From: Sporomusaceae bacterium
GTDB taxonomy: Bacteria > Bacillota > Negativicutes > Sporomusales > UBA7701
Length of the DNA: 64,000 nucleotides
Direction of reading: 5' to 3'
NCBI GenBank assembly: GCA_031460455.1
Contig: JAVKTQ010000002.1
Location: 62,001-126,000 of the forward strand
A program made the position numbers and the translations under genes. Of this stretch, positions 27,270 to 34,898 are shown piece by piece. Under the pieces are notes generated by a model, which saw only the letters and a program-made list of their open reading frames with translations, was not told the DNA's origin and searched no databases. How positions within the stretch are numbered: the stretch's first letter is position 1; every line of letters begins with the position of its first letter.

Positions 27270-28253
27270 TTACTTGATTATTCCCTTTTCCTTGAAGTAC
27301 TTTTCGGCCCCCGGATGAAGGGGCACTGTCATGCCCTTGGTGGCGTCCGGCAGCTTCATGTCTTTGGCCGCGGAGTGGGCGGCGACAAGGTCTTTCTGGC
27401 CGTCATAGAGAGTTTTGGTGATGTTGTAGACAAGATCGGTGGACAGGTCATCGCGGCAGATGAGGATATTGGCGACCGCCACGGTGGTGATGTCTTCGGT
27501 CTGGCCTATGTAGGTTCCTTTGGGAATCTTGATCTCATAGTACCAGGGCATTTCCTTGACGAGTTTCGTCATCATATCGGGCTCAATGGACAGAATGCGG
27601 ATTTTGACCGACGAGGCGGCGTCGAGAACGGCGGCGGTAGGCAGGCCGCCGGCGATCAGGATGCCGTCGACCCGGCCGTCCTTGAGGGCTTCGGCCGCTT
27701 CCGTGTAGCCGAGGTAGTCGGCCTTCACGTTCTTCTTGTCTTTGTAGTCGAGACCGAAGAGGCCGAGGATTTCCTTGGAGTTGATTTCGGTGGCGCTGCC
27801 GACGGCGCCGGGAACGAATCTCTTGCCGGCAAAGTCTTTGACCGATTTGATTTCAGAGTCGGCTTTGACGACGATGTGCATGACGTTGGGATAGAGGTGG
27901 GTGATGCCGCGCAGCATTTTTACGGGTTTGCCGTCGAACATCGCCTTGCCCTGGTAGGCGTAAAAGGCTACGCCGTTCTGAGCGAAGGCAATTTCGGCCT
28001 CTTTCTTCTGCATCAGAAGAACGTTCTGCGGAGTGCCGGCCGTTGCCTGGGCCGAGGCTTTAATGTTGGGGATCTGTTTGCTGAACATCTGGGCCATGGC
28101 GTTGCCCATCGGATAGTAGACGCCGCCGGTAGTTGCGGTCGCGATGTTGATGTTCTGGACCTTCTGGGCGCCGCCGCTGCCGCCGCCGCACCCGGCTATG
28201 ATGAGTGCCAGGATCACGAGACCGGACAGAACGAAGATGGCTTGTTTCCTCAC
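27270..28253 (-). CDS. TAXI-family TRAP solute-binding lipoprotein
   Basis: This 327-residue extracytoplasmic binding protein begins at a GTG with AAGGGGA upstream. It carries a lipoprotein signal peptide ending in LIIAGC, so it is anchored outside the membrane. The TAXI signature is visible in NINIATATTGGVYYPMGNAMAQM near the mature N-terminus. The frame stays open for 19 codons upstream of the chosen GTG, but those residues would displace the signal peptide. It feeds the fused permease encoded next. Confidence 0.92.
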   Translation of the reverse strand: MRKQAIFVLSGLVILALIIAGCGGGSGGAQKVQNINIATATTGGVYYPMGNAMAQMFSKQIPNIKASAQATAGTPQNVLLMQKKEAEIAFAQNGVAFYAYQGKAMFDGKPVKMLRGITHLYPNVMHIVVKADSEIKSVKDFAGKRFVPGAVGSATEINSKEILGLFGLDYKDKKNVKADYLGYTEAAEALKDGRVDGILIAGGLPTAAVLDAASSVKIRILSIEPDMMTKLVKEMPWYYEIKIPKGTYIGQTEDITTVAVANILICRDDLSTDLVYNITKTLYDGQKDLVAAHSAAKDMKLPDATKGMTVPLHPGAEKYFKEKGIIK

Positions 28254-28308
28254 TTGTTTCTCCCCTTCCGGTGTTTTGTGGGTACCTAAGCTGGTTTCAC
28301 CATTATTC

Positions 28309-28314
28309 ATTATA
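28309..28314 (-). promoter_or_regulatory. Possible -10 element of the TAXI-TRAP operon
   Basis: TATAAT on the minus strand lies 56 bases before the GTG start. No good -35 stands at the expected distance, so an activator may be needed. The surrounding 28254-28528 gap holds no coding frame of note. It also contains a TCCCCG/CGGGGA hairpin at 28495-28517, just before the ArsC-like gene's ribosome site. Confidence 0.35.
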
Positions 28315-28528
28315 CTTCAAATATTCCGCCAAAGGAAGAAATTGGCCTCCGACTTTCATAAAATAGTGCCTGAATGCATGAAATTCGTTACTAAAAGGAA
28401 CATGCGCTCCCCGAGAAGCGCAAAACTGTATCTTCCGACAGTACAAGCAGGGTGAATAAGGAGAACGGCGAAACAGTGATAATATAACCACACATCCCCG
28501 ATGAAGCCATACGGGGAGGGAGGACAAG

Positions 28529-28879
28529 ATGGGCGTACAGATTTTCGGCACAAAGAAGTGCCAGGATACTCGCAAAGCCGAGCGCTACTTCAAAGAGCGG
28601 GGCATACCGTACCAGTTCGTCGACCTGATGGTCCGCGGACTCAGCAAGGGGGAGCTCGATAGGGTCAAGGCGGCTGTGGGCCTCGACAGCCTCATCGACC
28701 GGGAGGGCAAGGAATACGCCCGGCGAAACCTCAAATACCTTGTTCACGATGTCGAGGAGGTGCTGCTGGCTACGCCGCTTCTACTGAGAACGCCGGTCGT
28801 GCGGGACGGCCCGAAGGCCACGGTGGGTTACTGTCCCGAGGTCTGGGGAGTGTGGCTTGAGAAGGGGGCGGCAAGATGA
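28529..28879 (+). CDS. ArsC/Spx-like thioredoxin-fold protein
   Basis: This 116-residue protein has the ArsC/YffB/Spx fold. The N-terminal FGTKKCQDTRKAERYFKERGI keeps the single cysteine of arsenate reductases (K-C-x-[DN]-T) and lacks the CxxC of Spx. The C-terminal basic segment RTPVVRDG is also typical. Function may be arsenate reduction or, more likely for this small group, an unassigned redox role, since no other ars gene is nearby. It overlaps the YwbE gene by four bases. Confidence 0.82.
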   Translation: MGVQIFGTKKCQDTRKAERYFKERGIPYQFVDLMVRGLSKGELDRVKAAVGLDSLIDREGKEYARRNLKYLVHDVEEVLLATPLLLRTPVVRDGPKATVGYCPEVWGVWLEKGAAR

Positions 28880-29073
28880 ACGGCACTGAGCGTAAGAACA
28901 TCAGGCCGGGGCTGCTGGTGAGGGTGGTGCAGAAACAGCACCAGCGCAGCGGCGAACTGACCGAGGGCGTCGTCCGGGATATCCTGACGAACAGCGCCGT
29001 CCATCCGCATGGCATAAAAGTGCGGCTTGAAGGGGGCGTCGTCGGCCGGGTAAAGAAGATAATAGGCGACTGA
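28876..29073 (+). CDS. YwbE family small protein
   Basis: This 65-residue protein matches the YwbE family: IRPGLLVRVVQKQHQRSGELTEGVV, then a short basic beta-rich tail. It resembles a KOW-like nucleic-acid-binding module. Function is unknown. The ATGA overlap with the ArsC-like gene shows translational coupling. Confidence 0.8.
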   Translation: MNGTERKNIRPGLLVRVVQKQHQRSGELTEGVVRDILTNSAVHPHGIKVRLEGGVVGRVKKIIGD

Positions 29074-29104
29074 GGCGCCGACAGGCTGGTAAGGAGTGAT
29101 GAAA

Positions 29105-29464
29105 ATGGTTGTCGTCAATATGTTGGCGGAGATGGCTAAGACGCCCGTCGACCCGGCTGTGGGCATCGCGGTCGTTTCCGGGGTGGCCGAGCCGGGGGTG
29201 AGCATCGGGCTGGCGGTTGTGGAAAAGAGTATCCGGCCGCATTATCAGAAGGTGAGCGACGAAATTTACTACGTCCTGCGCGGGCAGGGGACGATCACCG
29301 TCGACGGGGAAAAGCGCGACCTGAAGGAGGGGGACGTCATTGCCATTCCCAAGGGCAAGGTTCACGGCTTTGAGAATACCGGCGACGAGCCGTGCCTAAT
29401 CCTGTTCGCCAGCGGGCCGAAGTTCGAGCCCGACAAGGACCGGTTCTTCCCGGACGGCGGGTGA
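29105..29464 (+). CDS. Cupin-domain protein
   Basis: This 119-residue single-domain cupin has motif 1 around HYQKVSDEIYYVLRGQGTI and motif 2 around GDVIAIPKGKVHGFENTG, so the metal-binding histidines and glutamate are present. It could be an isomerase, a dioxygenase or a small-molecule sensor. The ATG at 29105 has AAGGAG eight bases upstream; an earlier in-frame ATG is too close to that site. It is probably co-transcribed with the two genes before it. Confidence 0.8.
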   Translation: MVVVNMLAEMAKTPVDPAVGIAVVSGVAEPGVSIGLAVVEKSIRPHYQKVSDEIYYVLRGQGTITVDGEKRDLKEGDVIAIPKGKVHGFENTGDEPCLILFASGPKFEPDKDRFFPDGG

Positions 29465-29566
29465 TCGAACCGAGGCATCATGTGGGAAACCCGTTACTTT
29501 CCGGGTGTGGAGGCGTTTAATAGTATGGTAACGCCGAAGAAGGCTCCCGGAAGGAGACGCAATAAG

Positions 29567-30496
29567 ATGGATAAAAAACAAGTTTCCGCAGTGCTGTTTA
29601 TCGGCCTGGTCGCTCTGTCGGTGGCCGGCTGTTCGGGCGCGGACGCAGAGCGGACAGCTGCGCCGGCGTCTCAGCCTGCGGCGCGGGCGGAGGACGGCAA
29701 GGGAGCGGCGGCAATGGCCGCGTTCAATGCGTTGGCAGGCAAGAAAGGGGTAAGAGCCGCCGAACTTATTGCCGCGCTGGATGGCAGCATCCGTTCCGTG
29801 TCTCTCAACGAGGCGACGGCGATGGTCGTCGCGGCCGAGGCCGCGCAGAAGCGCGATCTGCCACGCATGGAGGAAATGCTTTCACCCGACGGGCTGCAGA
29901 GGAAACTCGACGGATTGTACCGGACCGGTAGTGACCTTGGCAAGGCCGGGGAAATCGGTGACGCCGAGCTGCGCGCAGCCATGTTGGCGGTGCGGGACGG
30001 CGGTTACCGGGTCGAAACGGCCGAAGGCATGTACTTCCCGGTGATCGACTATGGCCGCTACCGACAATACCGGGAAATCGTCACCGCCGATCTGGCGGCC
30101 TATATCGAGTTGATGGCTGTCGAATCTGACCGTGCGCCCGCCAAGGACGCCGCTCTGGTCATCGGCTGGGACGACATCGTCCGCCGGGCGTTCGCTCAGG
30201 AAAACTTCCTCAGGACCTACGAGGATTCGCCCCGGACGAGGGACGTCAGAAACCTCTATGGCCGCTACCTCGGTTTTATTTTCTACGGCGCCAACAACAC
30301 CCCCCTGTTTGCCTACGACAGCCTGACCATGAACACTGAAGCCAAGGCGGCCTATGCCGCGGCGGCCTCCGGCGGCGATAGCCGCCTGGCGGCGCGGCTA
30401 CGGGAATACATGGACTTGCTGGCCAAGAAAGACTACCGCGTGGATGCCGAAGTGGAGGAATACCGCAAACAGGCTGTCCGGGAACTTGGGGAGTAA
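29567..30496 (+). CDS. Putative lipoprotein of unknown function
   Basis: This 309-residue protein starts MDKKQVSA and has a lipoprotein signal peptide ending LVALSVAGC, then an Ala/Pro-rich linker. The mature part is mainly helical and rich in Ala, Arg and Glu. I recognise no domain or catalytic motif. The ATG was chosen because AAGGAG stands upstream and the signal peptide begins there. It probably sits on the outer face of the cytoplasmic membrane. Confidence 0.7.
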   Translation: MDKKQVSAVLFIGLVALSVAGCSGADAERTAAPASQPAARAEDGKGAAAMAAFNALAGKKGVRAAELIAALDGSIRSVSLNEATAMVVAAEAAQKRDLPRMEEMLSPDGLQRKLDGLYRTGSDLGKAGEIGDAELRAAMLAVRDGGYRVETAEGMYFPVIDYGRYRQYREIVTADLAAYIELMAVESDRAPAKDAALVIGWDDIVRRAFAQENFLRTYEDSPRTRDVRNLYGRYLGFIFYGANNTPLFAYDSLTMNTEAKAAYAAAASGGDSRLAARLREYMDLLAKKDYRVDAEVEEYRKQAVRELGE

Positions 30497-30537
30497 TTGT
30501 CCTGCATTCCGGCCACACTACTGCCGGAGGTGATATC

Positions 30538-30729
30538 GTGAAGGACAACTACGGCAAACCCGTTCACGAGATTTGCGTCGATAAAACCAGCTGCCGGCAC
30601 GAGACGACGCTGGATAAGGCGGGCGGAACAAGGCCGAAGGCTACCTTCGAGCCCACCGGCCACCTGACCAAGGACGCTGTACGCAAAACTTACCAGGACA
30701 AGCAAAAAAACACCGGCAACCAGTCCTGA
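30538..30729 (+). CDS. Small hypothetical protein (63 residues)
   Basis: A GTG start follows a strong GGAGGTGAT site by three bases. The product is hydrophilic, carries two cysteines (residues 13 and 19) and charged residues throughout, and has no membrane segment. A strong terminator follows the stop directly. The ribosome site and terminator make translation credible. No family is recognised. Confidence 0.65.
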   Translation: MKDNYGKPVHEICVDKTSCRHETTLDKAGGTRPKATFEPTGHLTKDAVRKTYQDKQKNTGNQS

Positions 30730-30737
30730 AACGCATG

Positions 30738-30769
30738 AGCCGCCGCTCCCGCAAGGGGCGGCGGCTTTT
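30738..30769 (+). terminator. Terminator after the small 63-residue gene
   Basis: AGCCGCCGCTCC (30738-30749) pairs with GGGGCGGCGGCT (30755-30766) with one wobble; a T tract follows. Confidence 0.85.
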
Positions 30770-30825
30770 CCGCGCGCCGGGACGACCGCGAGCGCGTCTC
30801 GTCGGCGCGGGAGGGACGGTGGCGG

Positions 30826-30855
30826 TTGCGGCGAATATACATATGTTGATATTAT
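30826..30855 (+). promoter_or_regulatory. Probable sigma-A promoter of the lipase gene
   Basis: TTGCGG, 18 bases, TATTAT, about 18 bases before the ATG at 30873. The spacing is acceptable and the -35 is moderate. Confidence 0.4.
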
Positions 30856-30872
30856 TTGCCGGGAGATCACGG

Positions 30873-32192
30873 ATGAAAAGATTGATACTGCTGCTGATTA
30901 TCGCGATAATGACGGCCGGTCTGGCGCCGGCGGCCCATGCCGGCGCCGCCGAGGACTTCGAGGACGCGTACGAGCTTCGTCTGGCGGCGGCGGCCTGCCT
31001 GGCGGCGTACAGCGATCGGATGGGGCTGCTGGCGCGCGATTACCTCCGCCAGGACGGCTGGGAGATAATCCCCTTCAGGAAGAGCGCCGAGGAAGCCGAT
31101 GCCCGCTTCCTGCTGGCGAGAAACCTGACGCAGACGGGGCGGAGCCGCTACGTGCTGGCGGTGGTCGGTACGGAAACCTTCAAGGACTTCAAGGTCGATC
31201 TGCGGACAGAAAAGGTTTATTTCGCCGGCCGCACGCCGGATGAGTTTGCGGAAAGTGCGAAGATACAGGGAGTAGAAGACACGGAGCCCAAGGTTCACCG
31301 CGGCTTTCACGAGTATGTGCAGGTCGCGCTCACGGCCAGGACCGCCGGTGAGGGCCAGGCCAACGATCGGCTGGTGAGAGAACTGCTGACCGACCCGGCT
31401 GGCGAGATGCTGATTGTCGGCCATAGCCTGGGCGGCGCGGCCGCCACCATCGCCGGGGCGAGGCTGCTGTCGATGGGGGTCAGGCCGGAGCAGATCGGCG
31501 TAATCACCTTTGGCGCGCCGGCAGTGGGCAACGAGGCGTTCAGCCGCCAGTTTGCGCCGAGACTCGACTTGACCAGGGTGGTCATCGCCGGCGATCCCGT
31601 TACCGGCATCCTTCAGAAGATGGTGGGCGGGTACCGCCAGTTCGGTCGCGAGTTGGTGTGGCAGCGGTCGGCGCTGTTCGAGAAAGGCCCTCACGCCATG
31701 GCGGAATATCTTGACCTGGCGGTGAAGAATTATTATGACCGGCGGTCGGCGGCGGTGAAGGCGGGTTTTCATACTCTGCCGCAGGCCGGCCCGTCGGCGG
31801 CCGGGCTGCGGATTTATGTAGCTCCGCCGCATGAATACCTGCCGGACGGCCTGAAGGTCGAATACCGTTATATGGAACAGGCTCTCGTCGACCAGTACCG
31901 CCGCTTGTTGCCGGGATATGTACTGGGCGAGGCGGGGGTTGACCCCGCCAAGGGAGCAACCGCGGCCGGCGCCAGATATTACGTTGTAGCCGAAATCAGC
32001 GGCCTGAAGATGAAAAACGAGCATAACCAGTATTTCGTCACCTTGCAGCATACGGTGTACGATGCAGCCGGCAAGGTCGTGTATATCAACTCCTACGCGT
32101 CCGTAACCGCCAACATGACGCCGCTTGAGGCCCTGGCCCACGACTCTGCCGGCGCGGTCGCCGATCTTGCCGGCTGGCTGGCCGCCCGTTAG
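30873..32192 (+). CDS. Secreted class 3 lipase-like hydrolase
   Basis: This 439-residue protein has a signal peptide (about residues 1-24, MKRLILLLII ... HAGA) and no lipobox, so it is exported. The lipase class 3 core is in residues about 80-230: GTETFKDFKVDL, then the nucleophile elbow GHSLGGAAAT and FGAPAVGN. The C-terminal 180 residues form a second region, with NQYFVTLQHTVYDAAGKVVY, that is not part of the lipase core. The catalytic serine is present; the aspartate and histidine cannot be fixed by eye. Confidence 0.85.
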   Translation: MKRLILLLIIAIMTAGLAPAAHAGAAEDFEDAYELRLAAAACLAAYSDRMGLLARDYLRQDGWEIIPFRKSAEEADARFLLARNLTQTGRSRYVLAVVGTETFKDFKVDLRTEKVYFAGRTPDEFAESAKIQGVEDTEPKVHRGFHEYVQVALTARTAGEGQANDRLVRELLTDPAGEMLIVGHSLGGAAATIAGARLLSMGVRPEQIGVITFGAPAVGNEAFSRQFAPRLDLTRVVIAGDPVTGILQKMVGGYRQFGRELVWQRSALFEKGPHAMAEYLDLAVKNYYDRRSAAVKAGFHTLPQAGPSAAGLRIYVAPPHEYLPDGLKVEYRYMEQALVDQYRRLLPGYVLGEAGVDPAKGATAAGARYYVVAEISGLKMKNEHNQYFVTLQHTVYDAAGKVVYINSYASVTANMTPLEALAHDSAGAVADLAGWLAAR

Positions 32193-32257
32193 GCGGGAAA
32201 TTATTCTCCTAAGCTCCGCCGCCTTCTCATATACATTAGCAGGCGGAGGTGAGCGGA

Positions 32258-32857
32258 TTGAGTGTCCTCGAATTGTTCGTGCTCAGTACAGCGCTGGGCA
32301 CGGATTTGTTTTCGGTAGCGATTCCCATCGGCATGAACAGAGTGAGACTGCGGGTCATATTCCGGTCGGCGGTGGTATTTGCCCTCTTTCACATCGGGAT
32401 GATTCTCACCGGCTACTATGTCGGTCACTGGCTAGGCGCGATGGTCGAACACGTGGGCACCTACCATATCGACTGGCCGGCGGCGGCGGTGCAGGACTGG
32501 GCCAGCGCCATCGGCGCGCTTGTGCTGGCCGGCCTCGGCGTGCACATGATCCGGGAAAATGCCGCCGGTACCGGCCGGCCGGCGACGGGGCACCCGCTCC
32601 AGGGGCTGTCGCTGGTTGGGCTGGCGGTAAGTGTCAGCCTGGACGCGCTGGCCGCGGGGTTCAGCCTGGGAATGATGGACGTTGATCTGGTAAAGCTGAG
32701 CATTATCCTCGGGGTGGTGATATTCGCGGTGGGGATCGTCGGCCTGGGGCTGGGCAGGCGCCTGGGGCGTATTATCGGCGGGCGGGCCGAGCTGGTGGGA
32801 GGGTTGGTGCTTATGATGCTCGGCGTCCATGTTTTCTGGACCGCGGTAATGAACTAG
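32258..32857 (+). CDS. mntP: MntP-family manganese efflux pump
   Basis: This 199-residue protein has six hydrophobic helices arranged as two repeats, with the aspartates in ALGTDLFSVAIPIG and AVSVSLDALAAGFSLG that characterise MntP. It exports manganese. The TTG at 32258 is preferred because a full GGAGGTGA lies five bases before it; an upstream GTG overlaps that site. In Bacillus the MntP gene (ywlD) lies between ywlC and ywlE, so this gene marks the return of the ancestral order. Confidence 0.88.
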   Translation: MSVLELFVLSTALGTDLFSVAIPIGMNRVRLRVIFRSAVVFALFHIGMILTGYYVGHWLGAMVEHVGTYHIDWPAAAVQDWASAIGALVLAGLGVHMIRENAAGTGRPATGHPLQGLSLVGLAVSVSLDALAAGFSLGMMDVDLVKLSIILGVVIFAVGIVGLGLGRRLGRIIGGRAELVGGLVLMMLGVHVFWTAVMN

Positions 32858-32889
32858 AAAAAGGACTTGGCCTGCGCCAAGTCCTTTTT
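32858..32889. terminator. Bidirectional terminator between mntP and a small minus-strand gene
   Basis: AAAAAGGACTTGG and CCAAGTCCTTTTT form a 13-bp stem with a CCTGCG loop. T tracts follow on both strands, which suits the convergent genes on either side. Confidence 0.88.
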
Positions 32890-32899
32890 CGGGTCGACA

Positions 32900-33046
32900 T
32901 CATTTTTTGGTTGCAACGGGTTGCCGGCTGGGCAGTTTCTCCTGCTCGCTCTCCTGCCGGCCGGGCGTCGTGTCTTTTAAACCGCGCACGTCTTTGGCTC
33001 TGGCCCGCCGGAGGCTGGTGAACTGGTCGAATGTCCTGCCACCCAT
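32900..33046 (-). CDS. Small basic protein of 48 residues
   Basis: On the minus strand an ATG at 33046 follows GAGGTGAT and opens a 48-codon frame that stops at 32900, eleven bases before the bidirectional terminator. The product begins MGGRTFDQFTS and is rich in Arg, Lys, Gln and Ser with no hydrophobic stretch. The ribosome site and well-placed terminator support translation. No family is recognised. The 170 bases between this start and the cupin gene hold nothing clear. Confidence 0.6.
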   Translation of the reverse strand: MGGRTFDQFTSLRRARAKDVRGLKDTTPGRQESEQEKLPSRQPVATKK

Positions 33047-33216
33047 GATATCACCTCACATTTCTGCTCATTGCGGCAGCCGAGGGGTCGAGGGCACGAA
33101 GGACGCAAGCCCGCATCACGTCTAGCTGTCCGAGAATCTGGCATTATTGTCTGTAAAAGCCGCCTGGGCGATACCTTGCAGATTAATCCAAGATCGGGCG
33201 CCTGTCCGCCCGCCGC

Positions 33217-33534
33217 TTAACTGAGCTTGCCGTGGACAGCCAGCCAGATGCAGGGCGGCGCGGACGAGGTGAAATCGACCCGGTGTTTTTCGTGGGCCGC
33301 CAGGAACAGTGCATCGCCTTGCGCGAGAGCGACCTGCCGTCCGTCTGCGAAGGAGATTTCTGCGCGGCCCTGGAGGAGGACAACCCATTCGTCCCGATCC
33401 TGGTCGTACCAGAATCCGGGGGGCGAGGCTTGCCCGCAGGAGACTATCCGTTCGATGAGAATGCCGCCTCCCTCGTGGCAAGCCTCGGAAAGCTCGTCGG
33501 CCGGCAAAGGCTGGGGGATATCGAAGATGTTCAT
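33217..33534 (-). CDS. Cupin-domain protein (phosphoribosylaminoimidazole-carboxylase-like fold)
   Basis: This 105-residue cupin has the segment FWYDQDRDEWVVLLQGRAEI and a second motif GDALFLAAHEKHRVDFT. Sequences of this shape are often annotated as cupins of unknown role. The ATG at 33534 has GGAGG six bases upstream. It differs from the cupin at 29.1 kb in motif 1, which lacks the first histidine pair. No partner gene is evident. Confidence 0.78.
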   Translation of the reverse strand: MNIFDIPQPLPADELSEACHEGGGILIERIVSCGQASPPGFWYDQDRDEWVVLLQGRAEISFADGRQVALAQGDALFLAAHEKHRVDFTSSAPPCIWLAVHGKLS

Positions 33535-33643
33535 GGCAACCTCCGCAAGAATTGTTGCTGTTATTATTTGCCTCGTTTCCGCCGATTCCTGCCGGAGGCG
33601 GCTCGGTCGCCGGAAAACCCGTTTATTTATTGCCGCAGCCGAT

Positions 33644-33672
33644 TTCATCTGCCGCCGCATTTATGGTAAAAT
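33644..33672 (+). promoter_or_regulatory. Probable sigma-A promoter of the ywlE-rpiB-ywlG-glyA-upp segment
   Basis: TTCATC, 17 bases, TAAAAT, 41 bases before the ywlE ATG. The -10 is good and the -35 is weak. Confidence 0.45.
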
Positions 33673-33713
33673 AGTGCCATGCACGGATATAATAAGAGGA
33701 GGCTGGGCCGTCG

Positions 33714-34184
33714 ATGGTGCGTGTTTTGCTCGTTTGTACCGGCAATACCTGTCGCAGTCCGATGGCCGAGGCGATGCTGCGGGGCAGGGTCCGGGCCGGC
33801 GGCTTCGAGGATAAGGTTTTGGTGCTGTCGGCGGGGCTGGCGGCTGCCGGCGAATTTCCGTCTTCGCCCCATGCTGTCGCCGCCATGGACCGACGCGGGC
33901 TTGACCTGTCGGGCCACCGCTCGCGCCAGCTGCTACCCGAGCTCGTCAAGGCGGCCGACATCATCCTGACGATGACGGCGGCCCATAGGCGGGCGATCGC
34001 CGCCGCCGCTCCCGAAGCGGCCGGCAAGGTGCATACTCTGGCGGAATACGCCGGGGAAGAGGGGGATGTGGCCGATCCCTTCGGCGGCAGCGGGGAACTC
34101 TATGAGGCGTGCGCGGCCGAAATGGAGCGCCTTACCGAGAAAATATGGCAAAGAATTGCGCAATTAGCAGGAAAAAGCGATTAA
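33714..34184 (+). CDS. ywlE: Low-molecular-weight protein arginine phosphatase
   Basis: This 156-residue LMW-PTP-fold protein has the P-loop CTGNTCRSPMAE at the N-terminus. The threonine in CTGNTCRS is the residue that marks arginine phosphatases such as YwlE rather than tyrosine phosphatases. The general-acid aspartate is in VADPFGGS. YwlE reverses protein arginine phosphorylation by McsB; mcsB is not in the window. GAGGAGG precedes the ATG. Confidence 0.9.
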   Translation: MVRVLLVCTGNTCRSPMAEAMLRGRVRAGGFEDKVLVLSAGLAAAGEFPSSPHAVAAMDRRGLDLSGHRSRQLLPELVKAADIILTMTAAHRRAIAAAAPEAAGKVHTLAEYAGEEGDVADPFGGSGELYEACAAEMERLTEKIWQRIAQLAGKSD

Positions 34185-34221
34185 ATGTAGAAAACTTCCC
34201 GAAATGCGAGGAGGGGATAAG

Positions 34222-34659
34222 ATGCTTGTTGGTATCGGCAGCGATCACGGCGGTTTCCGCCTGAAAGAAGATATCAAGCAGTATCTGACGGAGAAGGGGG
34301 TTGAGTTCCGCGATTTCGGCACCCACTCCACCGATTCCGTCGATTACCCCGACATTTCCCGCGCGGTGGCCGAAGCGGTGGCCGGCGCGAAGTGTGACCG
34401 GGGCATTATTATATGTGGGACAGGCATCGGCGTATGCATCGCCGCCAACAAGGTAAAGGGCATCAGGGCGGCGTTGTGCCACGATACATATTCGGCCCAG
34501 ATGTCGCGCGAGCACAACAACGCCAACGTCCTGACGATGGGCGAACGGGTCATCGGCAGCGGCCTGGCCCGGGCGATCGTCGAGAAGTGGCTGGCGACCG
34601 AGTTCGCCGGCGGACGGCATGCGAAGCGGGTGTGCAAGATCGCCGACCTCGAAGTCTAG
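34222..34659 (+). CDS. rpiB: Ribose-5-phosphate isomerase B
   Basis: RpiB interconverts ribose-5-phosphate and ribulose-5-phosphate in the pentose phosphate pathway. The 145-residue protein shows GSDHGGFRLK, the catalytic cysteine in ICGTGIGVCIAANK and EHNNANVLTMG. A GAGGAGGGG site precedes the ATG at 34222. It follows ywlE by 37 bases. Confidence 0.95.
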   Translation: MLVGIGSDHGGFRLKEDIKQYLTEKGVEFRDFGTHSTDSVDYPDISRAVAEAVAGAKCDRGIIICGTGIGVCIAANKVKGIRAALCHDTYSAQMSREHNNANVLTMGERVIGSGLARAIVEKWLATEFAGGRHAKRVCKIADLEV

Positions 34660-34672
34660 AAACAAAAATACG

Positions 34673-34851
34673 GCGATTGAGGCTAAGGGCCCATCTGCGT
34701 TGCACCCGCTGCGGGGTAGGCCGCAGTTCTAAGCGCTAAAGCGCTAAGAACTTGCGCTCTTGGCCCTGCGGGCGCTTGCTAGCGTACGTCTGTGTACGCG
34801 TCGCGGCGCGTCCTCGGTCCGCCTAGCATCTAGGCCCTTTTCCTCAATCGC
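34673..34851. repeat. Intergenic inverted-repeat element, copy 3
   Basis: GCGATTGAGG (34673-34682) pairs exactly with CCTCAATCGC (34842-34851), and after two unpaired bases AAGGGCC pairs with GGCCCTT. Internally GTTCT-A-AGCGCT (34726-34737) pairs with AGCGCT-A-AGAAC (34740-34751). Long strings are shared with copy 2 at 17.7 kb. It fills most of the 239-base gap between rpiB and the ywlG-like gene, where no coding frame is seen. Confidence 0.78.
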
Positions 34852-34898
34852 TACGCAACGTTAGGGCTTGTTAGTCCTTTTTTCAGGGGGTTTCCGGG

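Noticed and set aside
28529-28879. Arsenic resistance operon
   Set aside because: The ArsC-like protein stands with YwbE and a cupin. No arsR, arsB or acr3 gene is near.
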